NCBI GenBank assembly: GCA_944392175.1
Contig: CALXVT010000010.1
Span: 1-43,869 of the forward strand
Source of the DNA: an uncultured Clostridia bacterium
GTDB lineage: Bacteria > Bacillota > Clostridia > TANB77 > CAG-508
DNA: 43,869 nucleotides
Reading direction: 5' to 3'
The notes beneath the pieces were generated by a model that was given only the letters and a program-made list of their open reading frames with translations, did no database searches and was not told the origin of the DNA. This document shows positions 1-7,941 of this stretch, one piece after another (the stretch's first letter is position 1; each line of letters opens with the position of its first letter). The position numbers and the translations under genes are program-made.

Positions 1-162
1 TTCTATATGCATATGTTCATTATCTTGTAAATTTTCTGTATTAAATTCTTTTGTTGTTGCTAATACCACTTTACTATTATTTTTGAAATATGTTATTGAT
101 ATACATATTAGTACTAATATTAATACTACAGATATTATTTTTATACTTCTTTTCTTTTGCAT
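1..162 (-). CDS. FGE-like array protein, copy 1 (5' end only)
   Basis: First 54 codons of the last copy of the tandem array; the gene continues beyond the left edge of the window. It starts MQKKRSIKII, with a lysine/arginine-rich N-terminus followed by a hydrophobic segment at about residues 8-26 that should act as a signal anchor or uncleaved signal peptide. It then enters the conserved NEHMHIE motif seen in all paralogs. The start is set by AGGAGG eight bases upstream. The stretch is base-for-base identical to the start of copy 2, so this copy arose by recent duplication or gene conversion. Function unknown; a surface protein by family. Confidence 0.85.
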   Translation of the reverse strand, partial: MQKKRSIKIISVVLILVLICISITYFKNNSKVVLATTKEFNTENLQDNEHMHIE

Positions 163-202
163 TCGAACTCCTCCTTAATCTTTAGCATAAAAAATTGCAC
201 GC

Positions 203-264
203 AAAAAAACAGGATATACTGTCTGCACTATTTTTTCTCATATAGTGCTACAGTCATCCTGTTT
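203..264 (-). terminator. Leader attenuator hairpin before copy 1
   Basis: On the minus strand three stacked stems (AAAACAGGAT/ATCCTGTTTT, ACTGT/ACAGT, GCACTAT/ATAGTGC) are followed by a run of seven T. This is the shape of an intrinsic terminator, yet it lies between the leader micro-ORF and the ribosome binding site of the main gene, so it should act as an attenuator. A smaller GGGTAGC/GCTACTC hairpin (278-298) precedes it. Confidence 0.6.
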
Positions 265-309
265 TCCACGCAATATAGAGTAGCCTCATTTGCTACCCTC
301 TTTATTTCT

Positions 310-390
310 CTAAACGTACTTGTGTGTGTGTGTGTGTGTGTGTACAGCGCCAATGTTTTCGGCGTTTCTATCTATTTTCATGTTTTGCAT
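310..390 (-). CDS. Leader micro-ORF with CA tract, unit 1
   Basis: ATG with AGGAG seven bases upstream, encoding MQNMKIDRNAENIGAV then alternating His-Thr from the CA tract, ending ...HKYV at TAG. The tract is 23 nt (321-343). At 19, 25 or 31 nt the frame would instead continue STFREIKRVANE... to NRMTVALYEKK and stop at 228-230, inside the attenuator hairpin. The long frame is free of stops in all six full leader copies and its changes are synonymous or conservative, which argues it is sometimes translated. Confidence 0.55.
   Translation of the reverse strand: MQNMKIDRNAENIGAVHTHTHTHKYV
321..343. repeat. TG/CA dinucleotide tract, 23 nt (unit 1)
   Basis: Pure TG repeat on the plus strand within the leader micro-ORF; a change of one unit shifts the micro-ORF frame. 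Confidence 0.95.
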
Positions 391-424
391 CTTTTTTCTC
401 CTAATTTTTTGCTTTCCTTTTATA

Positions 425-453
425 ATTATATGGTAACTGTTATAAAAAGTAAA
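425..453 (-). promoter_or_regulatory. Unit promoter, unit 1
   Basis: Minus-strand TTTACT, 17-nt spacer, perfect TATAAT, about 35 bases before the leader micro-ORF. The arrangement recurs with the same 17-nt spacing in every full unit and before copy 8. Confidence 0.7.
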
Positions 454-489
454 TAGGTAATAATTCCATTTTTTGAAATTATTACCTAT
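453..489 (-). terminator. Terminator of copy 2
   Basis: Stem ATAGGTAATAATT/AATTATTACCTAT immediately after the copy 2 stop codon, followed on the minus strand by a T-rich run; it overlaps the -35 box of the next unit. Confidence 0.65.
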
Positions 490-495
490 TATAAA

Positions 496-1705
496 TTATT
501 TTATATATAGGATAGCTCTATATGAATCATATATATATGCACCAGTTGGAGAACCACTACTACGATTTGATATCGCTACAGTACTTTGATAATTACCTCC
601 TCTAACACTTCTTGCGTCTGTAAAAGTACTTTCCATAGTAAATTTCCTTGTATTCCCTGATAAATCATATATATTATTGGCTTTTGTATATTCAGTGCTT
701 CCTGTTGGAATCATTTTGCCTTCATTTAATTTTTTTCTCTCGATTTGTCCGATTACTATTTAAATAATTAAATTCCGAATTAAAATAATTTCCCCAAGTA
801 CTTGAATCTTGGCATATATCTTGTTTGTTTTTATTTCCAGTTTCTATCAACCACATTAATGTTCTATCATACTGACAGCCCCATATCATTCCTGTCTCTA
901 TATGCATATTTTCATTTTTTAACTTCTTACATTGACGATATGCAACATAAAAAGTTTTACTTCCTATATCAGAATTTCCCTTTCTTACAACTGAATTTCC
1001 TTTACTTAAATCTCCTATCTCATATCTTCCAATATAAAACCCTCCATATTTTTCTATACTATTCATACTATTATTAAATTCTTGATCGAGTTGAATTAGC
1101 AAATCATGTGTTGATTTTGCTCCTATATTAGCACTTTTAATTTTAGAATTAATATCATATACATTATTACCCAGCTTAATTCCTACATCAGGTTCTCTTC
1201 TTCCTGTTGACTTATTTAATATAGTCATCACTCCATTATTTTCACTCCAATTAAGTGGCTTAGCTCCTGTTACTAGATCAATACCTTCTCCTGTTTCTGT
1301 TGTAAAATCATATAGTTTCCCCCACTTCTTTCCATTTGCATCTGTTCCATACATTGTGCTCGCATCAGGTACCGGTATCCATACATATTGATTTCTTGTC
1401 TTTTGTGCTTCATCTACATTACTATCATTTACTTCTTCTGTTCCCTCATATATAACATACCCAGTATCTATCTCATTTTCTCCTTTTGCTTTACTTCCTA
1501 CATATCCATTTGGTACTGGCACTTTATCTCCACTACTATCAACTTCTATATGCATATGTTCATTATCTTGTAAATTTTCTGTATTAAATTCTTTTGTTGT
1601 TGCTAATACCACTTTACTATTATTTTTGAAATATGTTATTGATATACATATTAGTACTAATATTAATACTACAGATATTATTTTTATACTTCTTTTCTTT
1701 TGCAT
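496..1705 (-). CDS. FGE-like array protein, copy 2 (needs +1 shift at CGG 751-749)
   Basis: Membrane-anchored paralog. The first frame (1705 down to 722) carries the anchor, the PVPNGYVGSKA segment, YVWIPVPD, YGGFYIGRYE and TGMIWG motifs, then stops. The second frame (from about 750 to 496) carries IPTGSTEYTKANNIYDL, RGG and the family end YRAILYIK. The only in-frame CGG (751-749) lies at the junction: skipping its C gives ...YLNSNGQIERKKLNEGK-IPTG, which restores the Asn/Asp/Ser-Gly seen here in every paralog. An A7 run at 736-730 is an alternative slip site but would not restore that glycine. The catalytic cysteines of formylglycine-generating enzymes are absent, so a binding rather than catalytic fold is likely. 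Confidence 0.75.
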
Positions 1706-1745
1706 TCGAACTCCTCCTTAATCTTTAGCATAAAAAATTGCACGC

Positions 1746-1807
1746 AAAAAAACAGGATATACTGTCTGCACTATTTTTTCTCATATAGTGCTACAGTCAT
1801 CCTGTTT
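1746..1807 (-). terminator. Leader attenuator hairpin before copy 2
   Basis: Identical to the hairpin at 203-264: stacked stems ending in CCTG plus seven T on the minus strand, upstream of the AGGAGG of copy 2. Confidence 0.6.
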
Positions 1808-1852
1808 TCCACGCAATATAGAGTAGCCTCATTTGCTACCCTCTTTATTTCT

Positions 1853-1933
1853 CTAAACGTACTTGTGTGTGTGTGTGTGTGTGTGTACAGCGCCAATGTT
1901 TTCGGCGTTTCTATCTATTTTCATGTTTTGCAT
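1853..1933 (-). CDS. Leader micro-ORF with CA tract, unit 2
   Basis: Same sequence as unit 1: ATG preceded by AGGAG, 16 conserved codons, then a 23-nt CA tract (1864-1886) and stop at TAG. Currently in the short, early-stop frame. Confidence 0.55.
   Translation of the reverse strand: MQNMKIDRNAENIGAVHTHTHTHKYV
1864..1886. repeat. TG/CA dinucleotide tract, 23 nt (unit 2)
   Basis: Pure dinucleotide tract in the leader micro-ORF of unit 2. Confidence 0.95.
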
Positions 1934-1967
1934 CTTTTTTCTCCTAATTTTTTGCTTTCCTTTTATA

Positions 1968-1996
1968 ATTATATGGTAACTGTTATAAAAAGTAAA
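1968..1996 (-). promoter_or_regulatory. Unit promoter, unit 2
   Basis: TTTACT-N17-TATAAT on the minus strand, same layout as the other units. Confidence 0.7.
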
Positions 1997-2034
1997 TAGG
2001 TAATAATTTCATTTTTTGAAAATTATTACCTATT
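1995..2034 (-). terminator. Terminator of copy 3
   Basis: Inverted repeat AATAGGTAATAATTT/AAATTATTACCTATT directly after copy 3, with T-rich sequence following on the minus strand. Confidence 0.65.
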
Positions 2035-3267
2035 TTAGTTTAATATTATTTTATATATAGCATTGCTCGACATCCGCATAAATCCGTTACTAACACTAGG
2101 ACCTCCTCCATTAAATCTGCCTTTAGTTGAATTGCTCCCATAAGAAGAATAATCACCACCTCTATAAATCCTACAAAAATTAGTTACTTCTTCCATAGTT
2201 AAATCTCTTATATTACCTGCTAAATCATATATATTATTTGCTTTTGTATACTCACTACTTCCTGTTGGTATTAATTTAGCATTTTCTGCTTCTTTTATTG
2301 CTAAATCTCCATCACTGCTAATATATTCAAATGTTGAATCAATATAATTGCCCCAACTAACAGAATTATTACATATTTCTTCTTTTGTTTTATTTCCAGA
2401 TTCTATAAGCCACATTAAAGTTCTATCCCATTGACATCCCCATATCATTCCTGTCAAAGCATTATCAATATAGTTTAATTCTTTACATTTAATATATTTT
2501 GTATACCACGTTTGTCCCCCTATATTATTATTTCCTTTTTGTATTACAGCTTTGTTCTTGCTTATATCTCCAGTTTCATATCTTCCTATATAAAACCCTC
2601 CATACTTTTCTACGCTTTCTATCATACTATTAAATTCTTTCTCTAATTTAGTTAAAAATTCATGAGCTGTGCTTATCTTCAATTGTTTCTCATATAAATG
2701 TAATTTTGACTCTGTATCCATAGATAATTTATTTTGAAAATTTGTACCAATTTCAGGTTCTAAGTTGCTTGACTTATTTACTATCCTCATTATTCCGTTT
2801 TCTTCACTCCAATTAAGCGGTTTTGCTCCTGTTACTGGATCAATATTAGCTCCTGTGTCTGTTGTAAATTCATATAGTTTCCCCCATTTCTTCCCATTTT
2901 CATCTGTTCCATACATTGTACTTGCATCTGGTACTGGTATCCATACATATTGATTTCTTGTTTTCTGAGCTTCTTCTACATTGTTGTCATTTACTTCTTC
3001 TGTTCCTTCATAAATCACATAGCCAGTATCTATTTCATTTTCTCCTGTTGCTTTACTTCCTACATATCCATTTGGTACTGGTACTTTATCTCCACTGTTA
3101 TCTAATTCTACATGCATATGTTCATTATTTTGTAAATTTTCTGAATTAAATTCACTTGTTGTTGCCAATACTACTTTACTATCATTTTTAAAATATGTTA
3201 TTGATATACATATTAACACCAATATCAAAACTATTGATATTATTTTTATACTTCTTTTCTTTTGCAT
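2035..3267 (-). CDS. FGE-like array protein, copy 3 (probable +1 shift at CGG 2076-2074)
   Basis: Membrane-anchored paralog, 410 residues in the plain frame. Order: signal anchor (about 8-26), NEHMHVE, VPVPNGYVG, YVWIPVPDAS, a divergent middle, YGGFYIGRYETGD, TGMIWGCQWDRTLMWLIES, IPTGSSEYTKANNIYDLAG and YRGGDY. The plain frame ends ...MRMSSNAIYKIILN, unlike the CRAMLYIK end of copies 4, 7 and 8. The codon after ...SNGFM is CGG; skipping its C gives GCRAMLYIK and a stop at 2048-2046, matching the family exactly. AAGGAGGAAAAT supports the start. Probably a surface-exposed binding protein; ligand unknown. Confidence 0.85.
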   Translation of the reverse strand: MQKKRSIKIISIVLILVLICISITYFKNDSKVVLATTSEFNSENLQNNEHMHVELDNSGDKVPVPNGYVGSKATGENEIDTGYVIYEGTEEVNDNNVEEAQKTRNQYVWIPVPDASTMYGTDENGKKWGKLYEFTTDTGANIDPVTGAKPLNWSEENGIMRIVNKSSNLEPEIGTNFQNKLSMDTESKLHLYEKQLKISTAHEFLTKLEKEFNSMIESVEKYGGFYIGRYETGDISKNKAVIQKGNNNIGGQTWYTKYIKCKELNYIDNALTGMIWGCQWDRTLMWLIESGNKTKEEICNNSVSWGNYIDSTFEYISSDGDLAIKEAENAKLIPTGSSEYTKANNIYDLAGNIRDLTMEEVTNFCRIYRGGDYSSYGSNSTKGRFNGGGPSVSNGFMRMSSNAIYKIILN

Positions 3268-3311
3268 TTATTTTCCTCCTTAATCTTTAGTATTCTAAAA
3301 AAATTGCACGC

Positions 3312-3373
3312 AAAAAACAGGATATACTGTTTGCACTATTTTTTCTCATATAGTGCTACAGTCATCCTGTTTT
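3312..3373 (-). terminator. Leader attenuator hairpin before copy 3
   Basis: Same stacked stems as unit 1, with a slightly shorter T run (six) on the minus strand; lies between leader micro-ORF and main ribosome binding site. Confidence 0.6.
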
Positions 3374-3409
3374 CCACGCAATATAGAGTAGCCTCGTTTG
3401 CTACCCTTT

Positions 3410-3496
3410 TTACTTTTCTAAACGTACTTGTGTGTGTGTGTGTGTGTGTACAGCGCCAGTGTTTTCGGCGTTTCTATCTTTTTCTATGTTTTGCAT
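3410..3496 (-). CDS. Leader micro-ORF with CA tract, unit 3
   Basis: ATG after AGGAG; MQNIEKDRNAENTGAV then His-Thr repeats. The tract is 21 nt (3429-3449), which puts translation in the third frame, ending ...QVRLEK at TAA. The long frame (STFRKVKRVANE...) is open in sequence but not used at this length. Confidence 0.55.
   Translation of the reverse strand: MQNIEKDRNAENTGAVHTHTHTQVRLEK
3429..3449. repeat. TG/CA dinucleotide tract, 21 nt (unit 3)
   Basis: Two nucleotides shorter than in units 1, 2, 4 and 7. Confidence 0.95.
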
Positions 3497-3531
3497 CTTT
3501 TTTTCTCCTAGTTTTTCTTTCTTTTTTTATA

Positions 3532-3560
3532 ATTATATTGTAACAGTTTTAAAAAGTAAA
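3532..3560 (-). promoter_or_regulatory. Unit promoter, unit 3
   Basis: TTTACT-N17-TATAAT on the minus strand. Confidence 0.7.
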
Positions 3561-3595
3561 TAGATAATAATTCCTTTTCTTGAAATTATTATCTA
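3561..3595 (-). terminator. Terminator of copy 4
   Basis: TAGATAATAATT/AATTATTATCTA hairpin a few bases after the copy 4 stop. Confidence 0.65.
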
Positions 3596-3603
3596 CTACT
3601 TGT

Positions 3604-4794
3604 TTATTTTATATATAGCATCGCTCGGCACGTTATTGAATAACTGATTGAAGGATTATTATAATATCTATATTCTGCCGTACAAGTGTTATAATTTATA
3701 CTTCCTCCTCTATAAGCCCTTCCTATTGTTCTTGAAGTCATAACCGATTCAAATACATTTCCTGCTAAATCATAAATATTATTTGCTCTTGTGTATTCCG
3801 TACTTCCTGTTGGAATTATTGTTGCAGCTCCTGATTTTTTTATTTGCCAATTTCCATTACTATCTATATATTCGAATTCTACCTTACTATAGTTTCCCCA
3901 ACCTGTAGAATCTACACAAATCTCTTCTTTTATTTTATTTCCAGATTCTATAAGCCACATTAAAGTTCTGTCCCATTGGCATCCCCATATCATTCCTGTT
4001 TCAATATTACTATTTTCATTATTTAATTTTTTACACTTTTTATACATTGAAAACCAGTTTTGCTTATTAATATCAGCATTTCCTTTTCTAAGTACAACTT
4101 TTTCTTTATTCATGTCTCCTGTTTCATATCTTCCTATATAGAACCCTCCATACCTTTGTACACTATCTATCATTTGATTAAATTCTTCTTCTAATTGCTT
4201 TAAAAATTCAAGTGTTGTTTTGCTATCTAATTTTAAATTTTTAATTTTTGAGTTCATTTCGTATTCATCTGTTATATATGGTTCTTTAAAACTGGCCTCT
4301 ACACCTTCTATTTTTATTATGCCGTTTTCTTCAATCCAATTAAGTGGTTTCGCTCCTGTCACTGGATTTATATTATCTCCCGTTTCTGTCGTAAAATCAT
4401 ATAGTTTTCCCCACTTTTTTCCATTTTCATCTGTTCCGTACATTGTACTTGCGTCAGGTACCGGTATCCATACATATTGATTTCTTGTTTTTTGTGCTTC
4501 TTCTACATTGTTGTCATTTACTTCTTCTGTTCCTTCATATATTACATATCCGGTATCTATTTCATTTTCTCCTGCCACCTTACTTCCCACATATCCATTT
4601 GGTACTGGTACTTTATCTCCACTACTATCAATCTCTACATGCATATGTTCATTATCTTGTAAATTTTCCGTATTAAATTCTTTTGTTGTTGCTAGTACTT
4701 CTTTATTTCCAGTTTTTACATATGTTATTGATACACATATTAGCACAAATATCAAAACTATTGATATTATTTTTATACTTCTTTTCTTTTGCAT
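3604..4794 (-). CDS. FGE-like array protein, copy 4 (intact)
   Basis: Intact 396-residue paralog with no in-frame CGG. Signal anchor at about 8-26, then VPVPNGYVG, YVWIPVPDAS, YGGFYIGRYETGD, TGMIWGCQWDRTLMWLIES, ANNIYDLAGN, YRGGS and the standard end CRAMLYIK. The NxYDLAGNxxE...RGG signature and the closing CRAM are what remain of the FGE/SUMF1 C-terminal core; the paired active-site cysteines of true formylglycine-generating enzymes are missing. Its ribosome binding site is weaker than in the other copies: only GAGAG-type purines precede the ATG, in place of AGGAGG. Expressed from its own leader unit. Confidence 0.9.
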   Translation of the reverse strand: MQKKRSIKIISIVLIFVLICVSITYVKTGNKEVLATTKEFNTENLQDNEHMHVEIDSSGDKVPVPNGYVGSKVAGENEIDTGYVIYEGTEEVNDNNVEEAQKTRNQYVWIPVPDASTMYGTDENGKKWGKLYDFTTETGDNINPVTGAKPLNWIEENGIIKIEGVEASFKEPYITDEYEMNSKIKNLKLDSKTTLEFLKQLEEEFNQMIDSVQRYGGFYIGRYETGDMNKEKVVLRKGNADINKQNWFSMYKKCKKLNNENSNIETGMIWGCQWDRTLMWLIESGNKIKEEICVDSTGWGNYSKVEFEYIDSNGNWQIKKSGAATIIPTGSTEYTRANNIYDLAGNVFESVMTSRTIGRAYRGGSINYNTCTAEYRYYNNPSISYSITCRAMLYIK

Positions 4795-4837
4795 TTTTCT
4801 TCAACTCTCTTTCGTTATTTTTAATAATTTTTAACGC

Positions 4838-4899
4838 AAAAAAACAGGATGTCCCGTTTGCACTATCTTTTCTCATATAGTGCTACAGTCATCCTGTTT
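4838..4899 (-). terminator. Leader attenuator hairpin before copy 4
   Basis: AAACAGGAT/ATCCTGTTT and GCACTAT/ATAGTGC stems followed by seven T on the minus strand. The middle of the stem has diverged relative to unit 1, but the terminator shape is kept. Confidence 0.55.
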
Positions 4900-4944
4900 G
4901 CAACGCAATATAGAGTAGCCTCATTTGCTACCCTTTTTATTTTT

Positions 4945-5025
4945 CTAAACGTACTTGTGTGTGTGTGTGTGTGTGTGTACAACGCCAATGCTTTCAGCGT
5001 TTCTATCTATGTTTACGTTTTGCAT
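4945..5025 (-). CDS. Leader micro-ORF with CA tract, unit 4
   Basis: MQNVNIDRNAESIGVV then His-Thr repeats, ending HKYV at TAG; tract 23 nt (4956-4978). The long frame remains open in this copy too (STFRKIKRVANE, then ANRMTVALYEKR). Confidence 0.55.
   Translation of the reverse strand: MQNVNIDRNAESIGVVHTHTHTHKYV
4956..4978. repeat. TG/CA dinucleotide tract, 23 nt (unit 4)
   Basis: Pure dinucleotide tract in the leader micro-ORF of unit 4. Confidence 0.95.
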
Positions 5026-5059
5026 CCTTTTTCTCCTAAATTTTTTGTTTCTTTTTATA

Positions 5060-5088
5060 ATTATATGTTAACAATTTTAAAAAGTAAA
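5060..5088 (-). promoter_or_regulatory. Unit promoter, unit 4
   Basis: TTTACT-N17-TATAAT on the minus strand, immediately after the copy 5 terminator. Confidence 0.7.
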
Positions 5089-5123
5089 TAGCTAATATTT
5101 CCTTTCCTTGAAATTATTAGCTA
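5088..5123 (-). terminator. Terminator of copy 5
   Basis: TAGCTAAT...ATTAGCTA hairpin. The unshifted copy 5 frame runs into this hairpin, whereas the shifted frame stops before it (5135-5133), which supports the shifted frame. Confidence 0.6.
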
Positions 5124-6333
5124 CTTCCTCTTTTATTTTATATATAACATTGCACGACAACCGATAATCTGAATATGAAAGATTTGGATAATACTTATCA
5201 AGAATGCTTGCTGTATATTGATCACCATTAAAACCATAACTTCCTCCATTTAACATTCTATTTTGACCGTTAACAGCTCCCATTGACCACTCTTTAACAT
5301 TTCCTGCTAAATCATATATATTGTTTGACCTTGAATATTCTGTGCTTCCTGTTGGAATTATTACATTAGTTCCACTTTCTTTTTCTATTGAAGCTCCGTT
5401 ATTGTTTATATATTTAAACTCAGCATTTTTATAATTTCCCCAACTTGTTGAATCAACAGATACTTCTTCCTTTGTTTTATTCCCACTTTCTATTAACCAT
5501 TTTAATATTCTATCCCATTGACATCCCCATATCATTCCCGTTCTTACATTATTGTTCGCATTACTTAAATCTTTACACTTTATATATGATAAATACCAAT
5601 TTCTATTTGAAATATTAACATTTCCTTTTTTTACTACGACTTTCTCTTTATTTAAATCACCTGTTTCATATCTTCCTATATAAAATCCAGCATATTTTTC
5701 TACACTTTCTATCATATCACTAAATTCTTGTTCTAATTGTACTAAAAATTCATGAGTTGAATTTTCGTCTAGTTCTATATTTTTTATTCTAAAATCCACA
5801 TCATAACTTTTTATTGTATCAGGTTCTATATAATTCATCATATTTGATATTTTAATTACTCCATCACTTTCACTCCAATTAAGCGGTTTTGCTCCAGTTA
5901 CTGGATCAATTTCTTCTCCTGTTTCTGTTGTAAAACTATATAATTTTCCCCATTTCTTACCATTAGCATCTGTTCCATACATTGTACTTGCATCTAATAC
6001 TGGTATCCATACATATTGATTTCTTGTTTTTTGTGCTTCTTCTACATTACTATCATTTACTTCTTCTGTTCCCTCATATATAACATACCCAGTATCTATC
6101 TCATTTTCTCCTTTTGCTTTACTTCCTACATATCCATTTGGTACTGGTACTTTATCTCCACTACTATCAACTTCTACGTGTATATGTTCATTATCTTGTA
6201 AGTTTTCTGAATTAAATTCTTTTGTTGTTGCTAATACTTCTTTATTTCCGCTTTTTACATATGTTATTGATACACATATTAGCACCAATATCAAAACTAT
6301 TGATATTATTTTTATACTTCTTTTCTTTTGCAT
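5092..6333 (-). CDS. FGE-like array protein, copy 5 (probable +1 shift at CGG 5163-5161)
   Basis: Membrane-anchored paralog, 413 residues in the plain frame. Same motif order as copy 3, with AGFYIGRYETGD, TGMIWGCQWDRILKWLIES and SNNIYDLAGNVKEWSM. The plain frame ends ...SYSDYRLSCNVIYKI and then reads through its own terminator hairpin to ...FKERKY. CGG follows ...SYSDY; skipping its C gives GCRAMLYIK and stop at 5135-5133, the same end as copies 4, 7 and 8. The sole in-frame CGG of the gene is at this spot. AAGGAGG supports the start. Confidence 0.85.
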   Translation of the reverse strand: MQKKRSIKIISIVLILVLICVSITYVKSGNKEVLATTKEFNSENLQDNEHIHVEVDSSGDKVPVPNGYVGSKAKGENEIDTGYVIYEGTEEVNDSNVEEAQKTRNQYVWIPVLDASTMYGTDANGKKWGKLYSFTTETGEEIDPVTGAKPLNWSESDGVIKISNMMNYIEPDTIKSYDVDFRIKNIELDENSTHEFLVQLEQEFSDMIESVEKYAGFYIGRYETGDLNKEKVVVKKGNVNISNRNWYLSYIKCKDLSNANNNVRTGMIWGCQWDRILKWLIESGNKTKEEVSVDSTSWGNYKNAEFKYINNNGASIEKESGTNVIIPTGSTEYSRSNNIYDLAGNVKEWSMGAVNGQNRMLNGGSYGFNGDQYTASILDKYYPNLSYSDYRLSCNVIYKIKEEVANNFKERKY

Positions 6334-6378
6334 TTATTTTCCTCCTTACTCTTCTGTATTCTTTAAAAAATTGCACGC

Positions 6379-6441
6379 AAAAAAACAGGATGTACCGTTT
6401 GCACTATCTTTTCTCATATAGTGCTACAGTCATCCTGTTTT
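6379..6441 (-). terminator. Leader attenuator hairpin before copy 5
   Basis: AAAACAGGAT/ATCCTGTTTT and GCACTAT/ATAGTGC stems followed by T run on the minus strand, before the copy 5 ribosome binding site. Confidence 0.6.
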
Positions 6442-6477
6442 CCACGCAATATAGAGTAGCCTCGTTTGCTACCCTTT

Positions 6478-6564
6478 TTATTTCCCTAAACGTACTTGTG
6501 TGTGTGTGTGTGTGTGTACAGCGCCAATGTTTTCGGCGTTTCTATCTATTTTCATATTTTGCAT
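6478..6564 (-). CDS. Leader micro-ORF with CA tract, unit 5
   Basis: MQNMKIDRNAENIGAV then His-Thr repeats; tract 21 nt (6497-6517), ending ...QVRLGK at TAA. Relative to unit 1 the long frame has AGG for AGA and AAA for AAG, both synonymous. Confidence 0.55.
   Translation of the reverse strand: MQNMKIDRNAENIGAVHTHTHTQVRLGK
6497..6517. repeat. TG/CA dinucleotide tract, 21 nt (unit 5)
   Basis: Pure dinucleotide tract in the leader micro-ORF of unit 5. Confidence 0.95.
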
Positions 6565-6598
6565 CTTTTTTCTCCTAAATTTTTTTATTTCTTTTATA

Positions 6599-6627
6599 AT
6601 TATATGTTAACAATTTTAAAAAGTAAA
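6599..6627 (-). promoter_or_regulatory. Unit promoter, unit 5
   Basis: TTTACT-N17-TATAAT on the minus strand. Confidence 0.7.
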
Positions 6628-6663
6628 TAGCTAATAATTCCATTTTTTGAAATTATTAGCTAT
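6627..6663 (-). terminator. Terminator of copy 6
   Basis: ATAGCTAATAATT/AATTATTAGCTAT hairpin just after the copy 6 end. Confidence 0.65.
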
Positions 6664-7921
6664 CTCTTGTTTATTTTATATATAGCATTGCTCTGCAACC
6701 ATTTGAAGTTGTCGGATAATATGAATTTCGTATTCCGAGCGGGAATAACATTTGAATAACTTCCATTACCTCCACCTCTGATACATCTAAAATCTCCCCT
6801 TCTTGCTCCTAAAGTCCATTCGGATACATTTCCTGCTAAATCATATACGTTATTTGCTTTTGTATATTCACTACTTCCTGTTAATATTTTTTCATTTCCT
6901 ACTTTATGTACTATTTCTCCATTCTTATTTTCATAATCAAATTTTATATCCAAATAATTTCCCCATGTTCCTGAATCTTTACATATTTCTTCTTTAGTTT
7001 TATTTCCTGTTTCTATTAGCCACATTAATGTTCTATCCCATTGACAGTCCCATATCATTCCTGTTTCTACATTTGCATTTTTTCCCTTAAGATTTTTGCT
7101 GGATATATATGAAACATACCAGCTTTGACCAGTTGTATCTTCTCCTTTTCTAACTTTAAAATTGTCTTTCTTTACATTTCCAGTTTCATATCTTCCTATA
7201 TAAAACCCTCCATATTTTTCTACACTTTCTATCATTCCATAAAACTCTTTTTCTAATTCAATTAAAAAATTTTGTGCATCATTATTTATTCCAACTTCTT
7301 TTAATGTTGAGTCTAAATCATATTGCTTTCCATCTTGCTTTACAACAATATCAGGTTCTCTATATCCTGTGTTACTTACTTGTATAACGCCATTAGTTTC
7401 ACTCCAATCTAACGGTTTTGCCCCTGTTATTTCATCAATATTATCTCCTGCAGTAGTTGTAAAAGTATATAATTTGCCCCACTTCTTTCCATTTGCATCT
7501 GTTCCATACATTTTGCTTACATCTGGTACTGGTATCCATACATATTGGTTTCTTGCTTTTTTAGCTTCTTTCACATTACTGTCGTTTACCTCTTCTGTTC
7601 CTTCATATATTACATACCCAGTACCTATTTTATTTTCTCCTGTAGCTTTACTTCCTATATATCCATTTGGTACTGGAACTTCATCTCCTGTGCTATCTAA
7701 TTCTATATGCATATGCTCATTATCTTGCAATTCTAATTTTTTAGTTTGATTCTTTGCTAGTACAATATTTTTATTTCGTTGTACTATTATTAATCCTATT
7801 GTTACAAATAATATTATTACTATACATATTCCTGCAATTATTTTTCTAAATGTGCTTGTGTGTGTGTGTGTGTGTGTGTGTGTACAGCACCAAGCTTTTC
7901 AGCGTTTCTATTTTTATTCAT
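6660..7921 (-). CDS. FGE-like array protein, copy 6; CA tract inside the reading frame, currently out of phase
   Basis: The body (from 7730) carries NEHMHIE, VPVPNGYIG, YVWIPVPD, YGGFYIGRYETGN, TGMIWDCQWDRTLMWLIE, ANNVYDLAGNVSEWT and RGG. Upstream the same frame continues to STFRKIIAGICIVIILFVTIG, a membrane anchor unrelated in sequence to the other copies, and joins the CA tract. The only well-placed start is ATG 7921-7919 (AGGAG before it), encoding MNKNRNAEKLGAV plus His-Thr. With the present 27-nt tract (7857-7883) this start is out of frame (191 nt to 7730) and stops at 7838. Losing one CA unit, or gaining two, would give one continuous protein. An in-frame CGG (6737-6735) near the C-terminus again fits a +1 skip, giving GIRNSYYPTTSNGCRAMLYIK-type ending at 6671. 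It lies 20 bp after copy 7 with no promoter between. Confidence 0.75.
7857..7883. repeat. TG/CA dinucleotide tract, 27 nt (copy 6)
   Basis: Longest tract of the array, located between start codon and membrane anchor of copy 6, so unit gain or loss switches the whole protein on or off. Confidence 0.95.
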
Positions 7922-7941
7922 ATGTATCTCTCCTTATTTAA

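Larger units (their letters stand above)
1544..2008. repeat. 465-bp direct repeat of 1-465
   Basis: Positions 1544-2008 match 1-465 base for base as far as I can read, covering the start of copy 2, its leader, promoter and the edge of the preceding terminator. The first mismatch is at 466/2009. Confidence 0.9.

Noticed and set aside
730..736. A7 homopolymer slippage as the cause of the copy 2 frame break
   Set aside because: Removing one A restores the frame but not the conserved Gly seen in all paralogs; the CGG skip does, and the same codon marks four other breaks.
157..6578. Plus-strand ORFs of about 80-120 residues with VCVCVCV stretches over the leaders
   Set aside because: They are shadows of the TG tract on the antisense strand, have no ribosome binding site, and end arbitrarily; the minus-strand micro-ORFs explain the sequence better.
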